13,092 nt of DNA from Sulfuritalea sp. GTDB taxonomy: Bacteria; Pseudomonadota; Gammaproteobacteria; Burkholderiales; Rhodocyclaceae. The notes below the pieces were generated by a model that did not search any database, was not told where the DNA came from, and saw nothing but the letters and a program-made list of their open reading frames with translations. Positions 1-7,743 of this stretch are shown one piece after another; positions within the stretch are counted from its first letter, which is position 1; the number at the start of each line of letters is the position of its first letter. The position numbers and the translations under genes are program-made. The stretch is taken from NCBI GenBank assembly GCA_021738105.1, contig JAIPCS010000090.1, positions 1 to 13,092 of the forward strand, given 5' to 3'.

Positions 1-883
1 CAGCTTCGCGCCTGAACTCGGGCGCGAGATCGGGCGGGGCGTCAAGCTCGCGCGCCGCCGAGAAGTAGCCACCGAGAATGTCGAGCAGCAGATACACGGC
101 TTCATGGGCGGGCGGCTTTTCCAGGGCCAGTTCGACCGCGCCCAGAAAACTCTGGCCTCCGGATCCAAGGCAGCGCGCCAGCAAGCTGGCCCAGGGGTCG
201 CCGCTGGTCGCCCGGTTCGCCAACTGGATTGGAATGGTGCGCGCCGGTGCCAGTGGCAGGGCGTCGGGCCGATGTTCGAGAAATCCGATGAAGTAATGCG
301 GACGACGCCTGGCCTTGCTCCACAGTTGCTCGCTTTCAGTGTCGCCCAGCAGTCCGGCGCCGATTACCGAGCGGATCGCGTTCATGGCCTGGATCGGGTC
401 TTCCATGAAGGGCAGGTGCTCGATCAGGAAGTCAGCCAGCAGCTTGCCCATCGTGCCCTGGCGTATCGCGGCATGTTCGAGCATGTAGCCCGCCACCTCC
501 ATGGTTGGCAATGCCCACCAGGCACGGCGTGCCAGTTCGTCGCTCAAGGTCGGCGCCAGCGCGACGGCGGTCACAGCCTCGGGTTCGCCGAGTTTGAGCA
601 GGGCCTCGAGATTTTTCGGGCTGGCCTGGCCCATGCGCGTCCAGCGGCGCAGATGCACCGGGTAGCCACCGGGCGAACCGAGAGCGTGACCGCCAAGCAG
701 TTCGCGCACCCGCATTACGTAGAGATCGGGGCGGCAATTGCGGTGCAGGCCGATCCTTGCTTCACCCCTGGGCGTCAGGGCGTGCAGCGTCATCGACGAT
801 TCGTCGATGCGTACGGCGTGAAGTTCGCCGGCCAGCAGTACGTTGAGGCGCAGCGCGTCTTCGGGAGAAAGGTCGGGTGCCAT
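1..883 (-). CDS. dsrS: DsrS-like sulfur-oxidation accessory protein (3' end outside window)
   Basis: The first 294 codons of a minus-strand gene are visible; the C-terminus lies beyond the left edge. The protein begins MAPDLSPEDALRLNVLLAGE, and around residues 65-85 carries a stretch ending GGYPVHLRRWTRMGQ, then a stretch with RRAWWALPT near residue 120. From memory these match the family annotated as sulfur reduction protein DsrS, a soluble cytoplasmic protein of about 41 kDa encoded at the end of the dsr cluster of Allochromatium; its biochemical role is unresolved. The ATG shares one base with the stop of the VWA gene (TGATG), so translation is probably coupled; an AAGGA lies 13 nt upstream of the start. 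No signal peptide or membrane segment is visible. No other dsr gene is in the window, so the name rests on sequence resemblance alone. Confidence 0.7.
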   Translation of the reverse strand, partial: MAPDLSPEDALRLNVLLAGELHAVRIDESSMTLHALTPRGEARIGLHRNCRPDLYVMRVRELLGGHALGSPGGYPVHLRRWTRMGQASPKNLEALLKLGEPEAVTAVALAPTLSDELARRAWWALPTMEVAGYMLEHAAIRQGTMGKLLADFLIEHLPFMEDPIQAMNAIRSVIGAGLLGDTESEQLWSKARRRPHYFIGFLEHRPDALPLAPARTIPIQLANRATSGDPWASLLARCLGSGGQSFLGAVELALEKPPAHEAVYLLLDILGGYFSAARELDAPPDLAPEFRREA

Positions 884-2196
884 CAGTTCAACTGAATCCT
901 TCTTCCCCATGGCACCGGCGCCTTGCCCTTGATCAGCCACAATACCGGGTAGCTGGGCGCCAGCGGCGGAAATTCGCCCTCGGCATCGGTGAAATACACC
1001 AGCGCGTCCGGATGGCAGCCCGCGCGCTCTATCCACTCGAACACCGGCGCGAAAGCCGTGCCGCCGCCGCCTTCAAATTTTCGTGGCAGGCGCAATTCCT
1101 GCCAGGGCTCGAACACCCAGGGGCCGTCAGGAGCCAGCGCGGCGTCGCAGGCCACCAGGATGACTCGCACCGGCAGCGTGCCCTTGATGGCATTGAGTTC
1201 GCCCGCAAACTGGGCCAGATCAGGCTCGGAGATGGATCCGGAGGTGTCGAGCGCAACGAAGATGTCGCCGCTGTGGCTGCGCAGGCTGGGCCAGATCACG
1301 TCGTTCGCCGTTTCATCGGTCCGGCGCGACGGGCGTTGCCAAGTGTAATCGTCATGCGCCGTTTGCGACAGGTATTGCGCCAGCGCGGCGCGCCACGACA
1401 CCTGGGGCGCCAGCGCTGTTTCGGCCAGCCGGGCGAGATTGCCGGAGAGTTTCCCCGATTCGCGTGCGCGTTGCGCGGCGCCGGCGAGATGACGTTGCCA
1501 TTGCTGCTGCAATTGCTGCTTTTCTCCGGCCGTGAGCGGCTTTGGCGGGCCGTCGCCGGCCCCGGTCACCATCTCGCCAGCGTCGTCCGCAGGGAATACC
1601 GCCCTCGGCTGCGCCGGAGGCATAACTTTTTGCGTCCTTGATGTGTTGTCACCGGTTTGTGGTGGAGGCCGGGCGTCGCCATCCTCGCGGGCCGCGCCGT
1701 CGTCGGCGGACTCGCCCTGGCCGCTGCCGCCATCCTGATCGGCGTCCCAGACATGGTCGTCGAGGGTTTCATTGTCGAGACTGTCATCGAGACAGGGGTA
1801 GATTTCCTCGGCGGCCATGCCGCGATACAGATCCAGTACCTGCGAACCCAGCGGCGGCTTGAGACCCTCGTCCATGAGCAAGGGATTGATGGCGAAATCG
1901 CATGCCAGGTCCCATCTGCGCTGAACTCGATGCCCGCGCCGCGCAAAATGGCCTAGAGCGCAGTGCAGTGCCTCATGGGCCAGGGCGAACTGGATTTCGG
2001 CGCTCGTCAGCGAGTCGATCCAGTTCGGGTTGTAGTAGAGGCTTCTTGCATCCGTGCCGGTGGTGCGACACCAAGCCCCCGCCTCGACCAGCGGCAGGCG
2101 CAGCACCAGAGCGCCAAGAAACGGCTTGTCGAGAATGAGCCGGGTGCGGGCGGCGGCAAGTTTGTCGGCTGCAGCCAGAAGGGTGTTTGTCATCAT
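883..2196 (-). CDS. VWA-like protein with N-terminal metallopeptidase-like domain
   Basis: A 437-residue soluble protein with two domains. The N-terminal part (about 1-135) has HEALH at residues 74-78 followed by H83, the zinc-binding pattern of the putative metallopeptidase domain (DUF2201 N-terminal type). A very acidic, low-complexity linker spans about 138-180. The C-terminal part (about 308-437) is a VWA-like domain with an intact MIDAS: DTSGS at 317-321, the Gly-rich GGGGT at 376-380 supplying the threonine, and D404 in YFTDAEG. VWA proteins of this kind are partners of MoxR-type AAA+ ATPases; the ATPase gene lies 34 nt upstream and presumably encodes the partner. The acidic linker resembles that of the CobT and ChlD chelatase subunits, but the HExxH domain is not part of those. 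The start could equally be the second ATG (2193). The target is unknown; the coupled DsrS-like gene is the obvious candidate to examine. Confidence 0.88.
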   Translation of the reverse strand: MMTNTLLAAADKLAAARTRLILDKPFLGALVLRLPLVEAGAWCRTTGTDARSLYYNPNWIDSLTSAEIQFALAHEALHCALGHFARRGHRVQRRWDLACDFAINPLLMDEGLKPPLGSQVLDLYRGMAAEEIYPCLDDSLDNETLDDHVWDADQDGGSGQGESADDGAAREDGDARPPPQTGDNTSRTQKVMPPAQPRAVFPADDAGEMVTGAGDGPPKPLTAGEKQQLQQQWQRHLAGAAQRARESGKLSGNLARLAETALAPQVSWRAALAQYLSQTAHDDYTWQRPSRRTDETANDVIWPSLRSHSGDIFVALDTSGSISEPDLAQFAGELNAIKGTLPVRVILVACDAALAPDGPWVFEPWQELRLPRKFEGGGGTAFAPVFEWIERAGCHPDALVYFTDAEGEFPPLAPSYPVLWLIKGKAPVPWGRRIQLN

Positions 2197-2230
2197 CGGC
2201 CGGGGTGTCGCGACATCAGCGGGTACCGGT

Positions 2231-3283
2231 TCATTCGTAGAGCATCAGGTCGGCGACAGCATGGGCCCATCCGGTGAACTGCGGCACGGCAAACAGGGGC
2301 GAGCCAATGCCACGGTGCATGTCAGAAACCAGCATCACGCCCATTTCCTTGAGTGGCAGGCGTTGGGCATAGTCGAGGATGTTGCCCCACACCTGCGCGG
2401 CTTCAGGCGTGTTCCGGGCGCGCAGGGCGCGACCGGCGAGGGCGGCGGCAACCGCATATTGCAGATCGATCTCGGCCGGTACTTCCGCGTCAAGGCCGGC
2501 GGTGATGGCGTCGAGGTCGGGTAGCCGATCAAGGCTGTCGATGTAGGCGGCACATTCGACCCCCGCAGCCTGGCCGACGCAGGCCGTCAGTGCGCCGACC
2601 AGCAACTCCGGTTGGTCGCCGAACTTGCGCAGGGCGCGGTTGGCGAACTCCCAGGAGCGGGGGCTGGGGAAAGCCATTTCGCCGGCCAGGGTGCGCGTCG
2701 GATCGAAGTGAAAAATAAGTTCGGGTTTGAAGCGCAGAAAGGCGATCAGTCGTTCGTCGATGTTGTTGGCATAGGCCCAGAAGGCCCAGTCGTCGAGATT
2801 GACTTCGACCTCGAAATGCGAAAAGCGATTGGCCAGCGGCGCCGACATGGCATAGGTGACGCCGCGATCACCCTGTCGATTGCCGGCGGCGAATATCGCC
2901 CAGGCGGGCGGAATCCGATACTCGCCCAGACGCCGGTCGAGGATCAACTGGTAAGCGGCGGCGGCAACGGCCGGTGGCGCCGACGTGATCTCGTCGAGAA
3001 ACAGCACACCGCGCGGCCCGTGACGGTTTGCGTCCGGCAGGATGGCGGGCACCGCCCACTCGACCGAGTTGCCGACACGGAAAGGAATGCCACGCAAATC
3101 CGAGGGCTCCATCTGCGACAGGCGGACGTCGATCACGGGAACATCGTGCCGGGCGGCGAGCTGAGCCACGATTTGCGATTTGCCGACGCCGGGTGGCCCC
3201 CAGAGCATCACGGGCGTGTGATGGCCTTCGGCGGCGCTGAGGAATTCGCGTTCGAGAACAAAAGAAAGTTGGGCAGGGCGCAT
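2231..3283 (-). CDS. MoxR-family AAA+ ATPase
   Basis: A 350-residue AAA+ ATPase. Walker A is GPPGVGKS at residues 29-36, Walker B is LFLDE at 94-98, sensor 1 is N135 in AAGNRQ, the likely arginine finger is R153 in ANRFSHFEV, and sensor 2 is R209 in PSPRSW. This arrangement, with the short helical insert after Walker B, is that of MoxR-type ATPases, which remodel or activate protein complexes, often inserting metals or cofactors, together with a VWA partner. The partner gene follows 34 nt downstream. No clear Shine-Dalgarno precedes the ATG, but there is no alternative ATG before the in-frame upstream stop at 3326-3328. It is the first gene of the leftward operon and is divergent from the SNF2 helicase. 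I cannot assign the exact MoxR subfamily by eye. Confidence 0.92.
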   Translation of the reverse strand: MRPAQLSFVLEREFLSAAEGHHTPVMLWGPPGVGKSQIVAQLAARHDVPVIDVRLSQMEPSDLRGIPFRVGNSVEWAVPAILPDANRHGPRGVLFLDEITSAPPAVAAAAYQLILDRRLGEYRIPPAWAIFAAGNRQGDRGVTYAMSAPLANRFSHFEVEVNLDDWAFWAYANNIDERLIAFLRFKPELIFHFDPTRTLAGEMAFPSPRSWEFANRALRKFGDQPELLVGALTACVGQAAGVECAAYIDSLDRLPDLDAITAGLDAEVPAEIDLQYAVAAALAGRALRARNTPEAAQVWGNILDYAQRLPLKEMGVMLVSDMHRGIGSPLFAVPQFTGWAHAVADLMLYE

Positions 3284-3537
3284 GGGCAGTAAAAAATGCT
3301 TTGGGATACCCTCGAGTCTATTGGATCAGGATCGCAAAATCCATTTTTTGTCAGTAAAAAACTAAGCTTATCAATGGCTTAAAAAATGTGATCGATGGCC
3401 GGGCGAAGTCGTTGCGCGATCCGCAGTCAGCGTCGAAAACACCGCCAGGGAGCCAGTCAGGCTCAATTCTGTAGATCAAGGATTCACGGTATGTGCTAAG
3501 GTCGCCGCCCTGTCCTGGTCCGGTCTACCCCCTCTGA
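3284..3537. promoter_or_regulatory. Divergent intergenic region with AT-rich core
   Basis: This 254-bp gap separates the leftward ATPase operon from the rightward helicase and should hold both promoters. Bases 3290-3390 are strikingly AT-rich for this genome, with several A6/T6 tracts at 3291-3296, 3344-3349 and 3381-3386. A short AT-rich hairpin (TAAGC 3363-3367, GCTTA 3377-3381) is flanked by A/T tracts. On the minus strand, TTGATA (3374-3369) and CTGACA (3354-3349) resemble -35 boxes, but neither has a good -10 at proper spacing. No sigma-70 promoter can be called with confidence. Neither flanking start codon has a good Shine-Dalgarno, which hints at short-leader or weakly initiated mRNAs. 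Confidence 0.4.
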
Positions 3538-6500
3538 ATGGCTTCAAAAACTGGTTTTAATAGCGACACGCAGGACTTACCTGTCGGACAATTCAACGAC
3601 GCAATCATGCAGCGTGGCCGCGCCTATGCGGCCGATGGCCGTGTACGTCTGGTGCGCATCGAGCGGGCTCCGGGCGAGATCCATGTCGACGCGCTGGTTC
3701 AGGGCACTCGCGCCAGACCCTATGAAGTCGATCTATGGCTGGAACTCGATGCACAAGGTGCCATTGTCGACGTTGATAACTCCTGCATGTGTCCCCAACG
3801 GGAGAACTGCAAGCACGTTGTCGCCACCTTGCTCAGCATCGACAAGGAGATCGATATCGCTGGGATCGTGGGAACATCGAAGTCATCGCACCATGAAGCC
3901 GAGTTTCCCGAACCTTGCGCCGCGACGCTTGAATGGCTGGAATCGCTGGACGAGCCGAAAATCAAACCCCTGCCGGCGCGACAACCGCAGTCACGGGTGG
4001 TCTACCTGATGCAGGCGGGCAACCCGCCAACCCTGTCTTTGGGCAAGAGCAAACCCCTGAAGAAAGGCGGCTTTGGCAAGCCGGGCGCCTATCGGCCACA
4101 GCCTTACGATCTGGGCAATACGCGCACTCATCGGGATTTCATTCTTGACGAGGATATTGCGCCGCTGCGTCTGTTTCTGGCATTGCAGGCCGGCGGTGGG
4201 TACTTCTACAACGAGGCTGTCGAACTCAGCGGCGAGACCGGCGCACTCTTGCTGCGCCTGGCGCTGCGCACCGGCAGACTGTATCTCGACGGCGTGATCG
4301 AGCAGCCCTTGCAGTCCGATGAGCCCCGCCCGCTCAAGCTGGGATGGACGCACAGCCCCGCCGGGCTGCAGCAATTGTCTTTTGATCTACCACCGGCCAT
4401 GCAACTGATTCCTACCTGGCCGCCGTTTTTTCTCGACAGTGAAACGGCTTCCGTCGGCGAACTGCACTCTGATTTGTCCGATCATTTGCTGCAGCAACTG
4501 ATGAAAGCACCGCCGCTGAATGAAGCCGATGCGCCATTGGTGCGCAACCAATTGGCTCGGCTGGCTCGTGAGCGGCGACTGGAACTACCCTTGCCGGAAG
4601 CCCCGGAAGCAGTATCGGCAGGCAAGCCGGTGGCCCGTTTGCTGCTCACCCAGGGTCGCTTTCGCCATGCGGCCATGAGCAGACTGCACGACGATCTGGC
4701 CATTGCCGTTCCCTATTTCGACTATCCGCAGGGCTTGACGGTGGTGGGTGCCGAACAACCGGCGCCCTATATGCGACAGCGCAGCGGCGGCCAGTGGCAG
4801 ACCATGCAGCGCGATCTGGAAGCGGAAAACGCCGTGTGGCAACAGTTGCATGCCGCTGGCCTGGAAAGCTGGCGCAGCTGTCTGGGCAACTACCAGCGCC
4901 TGGAAGGCACCGAAGACGGACTGATGCCGCCGCGCAGCGACGCGGTGGGGTGGTTGTCTTTCCTCAATGAGGGTGTGCCGGAACTGCAGCGGCAGGGCAT
5001 TCCGGTGATTTTCGGCGAGGACTTTCCCTTCTGCCTTGCGCAGGCCGAGGACTGGTTCGTCGCCGTCGAAGAGACCGTCGGCAGCGACTGGTTCGATCTC
5101 GATCTGGGCGTCACCGTCGCCGGCGAACGGCTCAGCCTGGTACCGCCCCTGCTGCGTCTGCTGCGCGAACAACCGGACCTGCTCGCCGTAGTGCGCGGAC
5201 TCGAGGACAATCAGACGTTTCCCGTAGCGCTGGACACGCGGCGCATCCTGCCGGTGCCGGCGGGTCGGCTCAAGGCCTGGCTATTGCCCCTGCTGGAATT
5301 TCTGGACGAAGACCGGCCGCGCCTGTCGCGCAACAATGCGGCGGCACTGGCCGGTCTCGATGATCTGCCGACACACTGGATCGGTGGTGAAGAATTGCGT
5401 GCCCTGGGCCAGCGTCTGCGCGATTTTTCGGGCATGAAACAACATTTGCAGGCACCGGGATTCAACGCTACCTTGCGCCCATACCAGCAGATCGGTCTCG
5501 ACTGGCTGCAGTTTCTGCGCGAATTCGGGCTGGCCGGCATTCTTGCCGACGACATGGGTCTCGGTAAAACGGTACAGACGCTCGCCCACCTGCACCTGGA
5601 GAAGGCGTCGGGCCGGGCCGACCGTCCCAGTCTGGTGGTCGCCACCACCAGCCTGATGGCCAACTGGCGCAACGAAGCCGCGCAGTTTGCGCCGGGCCTC
5701 AAGGTGCTGACCCTGCACGGCAAGGATCGCGCTGAACGCTTTGGCGAAATTGCCCAGGCCGATCTGGTACTGACCACCTATCCCTTGCTGGTGCGCGACC
5801 GCGAAGTCCTGCTGGCGCAGGACTATCACTTGCTGGTCATGGACGAGGCGCAATTCATCAAGAACCCCAAGGCGCAATCGCACCAGGTGGCGCGCAGCCT
5901 CAGGGCGCGGCATCGTTTGTCCTTGACCGGCACGCCGCTGGAGAACCATCTGGGCGAACTCTGGGCGCAGTTCGATTTTCTGATGCCGGGCTTGCTGAGC
6001 AATGCCAAGCGCTTCACCCAGGTATTTCGCACCCCCATCGAAAAATTGGGCGACGAAGACGCGCGCCATCGCCTGAGCGAGCGGGTGCGGCCTTTCCTGC
6101 TGCGTCGAACCAAAGAGCAAGTGCTGAAAGATCTGCCGCCGCGCACCGAGATGGTGCGCTGGGTGGAGATCGAAGGCGGCCAGCGCGACCTGTATGAATC
6201 CCTGCGCGTGGCTTTCGACCGCAAGTTGCGTCTGGTGCTGACCGAGCAGGGTGTGGGCCGCAGTCAGATCATGATCTTCGACGCACTGTTGAAGCTGCGC
6301 CAGATCTGTTGCGATCCGAGGCTGGTCAAACTGCCAGCCGCCGAAGCGCTGGTGAAAAAGGGCCACGCGCATTCGGCCAAGCTGGCGACGTTGATGGAAA
6401 TGCTTGAGGAATTGCTCGACGAAGGCCGCAAGGTCCTGCTGTTTTCGCAATTCACCTCAATGCTGGGCCTGATCGAACTCGAACTCGAAAAACGCGGCAT

Positions 6501-6897
6501 CCTGTATTCCAAACTCACCGGCCAGACCCGAGATCGCGAAACGCCGATCGAAGACTTCCAGAAGGGCCGCGTGCCGCTGTTCCTGATCAGCCTTAAGGCG
6601 GGCGGCACCGGCCTGAACCTGACTGCCGCCGATACCGTGATCCACTACGATCCCTGGTGGAACCCGGCGGTAGAAGAGCAAGCCACGGCGCGCGCGCATC
6701 GCATCGGCCAGGACAAGCCTGTGTTCGTCTACAAATTGATGACTCAGGGCACGGTGGAGGAGAAAATTCTGGCCCTGCAGAATCGCAAACGCGGTCTGGC
6801 CGATCAGTTGATGAAAAAGGGCGGCACCGGAGGCGAAGGCGGCGGGCATCTGCTCACTGCCAACGATCTGGATGTACTGTTCCAGCCGCTGGTCTGA
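3538..6897 (+). CDS. SWIM zinc finger SNF2-family helicase
   Basis: A 1119-residue Swi2/Snf2-type DNA translocase. An N-terminal SWIM zinc finger has C83, C85, C91 and H93 (CxCx5CxH). The middle (about 130-640) has no motif I recognise but fits the poorly conserved region of bacterial SNF2 proteins. The ATPase core follows: Q-motif-like LRPYQQIGLDW just before it, Walker A MGLGKT at 673-678, DEAQ at 769-772, LTGTPLEN at 796-803, then helicase-C motifs LLFSQF at 967-972, KAGGTGLNL from 1020, and QATARAHRIGQ at 1048-1058. All expected motifs are intact, so an active DNA-dependent ATPase that remodels protein-DNA or RNA polymerase complexes is likely; the specific role is unknown. An in-frame TGA directly precedes the ATG, so the start cannot lie further upstream; there is no good Shine-Dalgarno. 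It is transcribed away from the MoxR operon. Confidence 0.93.
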   Translation: MASKTGFNSDTQDLPVGQFNDAIMQRGRAYAADGRVRLVRIERAPGEIHVDALVQGTRARPYEVDLWLELDAQGAIVDVDNSCMCPQRENCKHVVATLLSIDKEIDIAGIVGTSKSSHHEAEFPEPCAATLEWLESLDEPKIKPLPARQPQSRVVYLMQAGNPPTLSLGKSKPLKKGGFGKPGAYRPQPYDLGNTRTHRDFILDEDIAPLRLFLALQAGGGYFYNEAVELSGETGALLLRLALRTGRLYLDGVIEQPLQSDEPRPLKLGWTHSPAGLQQLSFDLPPAMQLIPTWPPFFLDSETASVGELHSDLSDHLLQQLMKAPPLNEADAPLVRNQLARLARERRLELPLPEAPEAVSAGKPVARLLLTQGRFRHAAMSRLHDDLAIAVPYFDYPQGLTVVGAEQPAPYMRQRSGGQWQTMQRDLEAENAVWQQLHAAGLESWRSCLGNYQRLEGTEDGLMPPRSDAVGWLSFLNEGVPELQRQGIPVIFGEDFPFCLAQAEDWFVAVEETVGSDWFDLDLGVTVAGERLSLVPPLLRLLREQPDLLAVVRGLEDNQTFPVALDTRRILPVPAGRLKAWLLPLLEFLDEDRPRLSRNNAAALAGLDDLPTHWIGGEELRALGQRLRDFSGMKQHLQAPGFNATLRPYQQIGLDWLQFLREFGLAGILADDMGLGKTVQTLAHLHLEKASGRADRPSLVVATTSLMANWRNEAAQFAPGLKVLTLHGKDRAERFGEIAQADLVLTTYPLLVRDREVLLAQDYHLLVMDEAQFIKNPKAQSHQVARSLRARHRLSLTGTPLENHLGELWAQFDFLMPGLLSNAKRFTQVFRTPIEKLGDEDARHRLSERVRPFLLRRTKEQVLKDLPPRTEMVRWVEIEGGQRDLYESLRVAFDRKLRLVLTEQGVGRSQIMIFDALLKLRQICCDPRLVKLPAAEALVKKGHAHSAKLATLMEMLEELLDEGRKVLLFSQFTSMLGLIELELEKRGILYSKLTGQTRDRETPIEDFQKGRVPLFLISLKAGGTGLNLTAADTVIHYDPWWNPAVEEQATARAHRIGQDKPVFVYKLMTQGTVEEKILALQNRKRGLADQLMKKGGTGGEGGGHLLTANDLDVLFQPLV

Positions 6898-6960
6898 GCC
6901 TGGCCCGGCGTGGCTTTAGTTTCGTCGTTTCGTGCCGTTGACCCTTATTGCGCAGCCAAT

Positions 6961-6987
6961 GGAATCTGTCCGGATCTGGACAATTCC
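6961..6987. promoter_or_regulatory. Inverted repeat upstream of the coiled-coil membrane protein
   Basis: GGAATCTGTCC (6961-6971) and GGACAATTCC (6978-6987) form a dyad with a single unpaired base and a 6-nt centre. It ends 27 nt before the ATG at 7015. There is no T-run after it, so it does not look like an intrinsic terminator for the helicase; an operator or a leader hairpin is more plausible. This is seen in sequence only; no matching regulator is recognised. Confidence 0.35.
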
Positions 6988-7014
6988 GCAGCTGCCGCAT
7001 GGACGGGGGCCTGA

Positions 7015-7743
7015 ATGGACGACGAAACTCAGGATCAGGATCAGGAAGAAATCGAGCAGTCGACATCGCCAATAGCCAAACTGAAAGCGAAGCTGTCTGC
7101 GGCGCTTCTGCGCGTGCTCGACGCGGGTCTGGCTGCGTTGCAAAAAATGCGCGCCCGGATCGCGCCACCCGTCGAGGACGATGAGTCTGAAGAGCATGAG
7201 CGAAGATCCAGCCGGTTTGACGATGAACCGGAGCCGGCCGAGGCCGTCGTTGTTAAAAAGTCCTTCACACGCCGCGCACTGACCGTGCTGATGCTCCTGC
7301 TCCTTGGTGGAACGCTGGGCATGATGGTTTCCTATCGCCTGTTTGAAAAACAGATCGAAGGCAAGGCCCGGTTGATCGAATACATGCAAGTCGAAGTCGA
7401 TGAAACACGCAAGGACGAGCTTCGCAACCAGAGTTTCAGGGACAGGCAACAGCAGCAGATCGGCGAATACCGCAGGCTGCTGAGCAAGATGCAGATTGAA
7501 GTCGAGGACTACAAGAGCGAGATCGAGGACTACAAAGTCGCGATAGACGAATTGAAGACACGGCCCCGCACTACACGGCGCGCCAGTCGTTCGGCGACTC
7601 CGGGCAACCTGGCGTCCCGCGTATCATCGGGCGCAAAAAGCAGCGAGTCGGGCAATCCTTACAAGGCCGGAAGCTGCGTCACGGGGACCTCGAACCTGAA
7701 CGACAATCTGATCAACTGCATCGAAGCCTTCAATCGCCAATAG
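7015..7743 (+). CDS. Single-span membrane protein with periplasmic coiled coil, unknown function
   Basis: A 242-residue protein of no family I recognise. Residues 1-80 are acidic and hydrophilic (with an amphipathic stretch 21-50). KKSFTRR at 81-87 immediately precedes a hydrophobic segment at about 88-107, which predicts an N-in, single-pass inner-membrane protein. Residues 110-182 are rich in Glu, Lys, Gln and Arg with heptad-like spacing and two close copies of the unit E-D-Y-K, typical of a coiled coil. After a basic Ser/Arg/Thr-rich linker (183-212), the tail has just two cysteines, C221 and C235, in KAGSCVTGTSNLNDNLINC, placed to form a disulfide in the periplasm. A GGGGG run about 5 nt upstream of the ATG may act as the Shine-Dalgarno. 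It could be a scaffold or sensor; function is unknown. It follows the helicase by 117 bp and is not clearly its operon partner. Confidence 0.82.
   Translation: MDDETQDQDQEEIEQSTSPIAKLKAKLSAALLRVLDAGLAALQKMRARIAPPVEDDESEEHERRSSRFDDEPEPAEAVVVKKSFTRRALTVLMLLLLGGTLGMMVSYRLFEKQIEGKARLIEYMQVEVDETRKDELRNQSFRDRQQQQIGEYRRLLSKMQIEVEDYKSEIEDYKVAIDELKTRPRTTRRASRSATPGNLASRVSSGAKSSESGNPYKAGSCVTGTSNLNDNLINCIEAFNRQ

Noticed and set aside
104..895. 263-codon plus-strand open frame
   Set aside because: Opposite the DsrS-like gene, which has family-like sequence and a coupled start; the antisense protein looks random.
877..1641. 254-codon plus-strand open frame
   Set aside because: Antisense to the VWA gene with intact HExxH and MIDAS motifs.
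3467..3501. Sigma-70 promoter for the SNF2 helicase
   Set aside because: TATGTG and CTAAGG are poor -10 boxes and no proper -35 is at the right distance.
5281..6450. 389-codon open frame on the minus strand
   Set aside because: Lies opposite the ATPase core of the SNF2 helicase, whose motifs are all intact; Gln/His-rich translation with no family resemblance.
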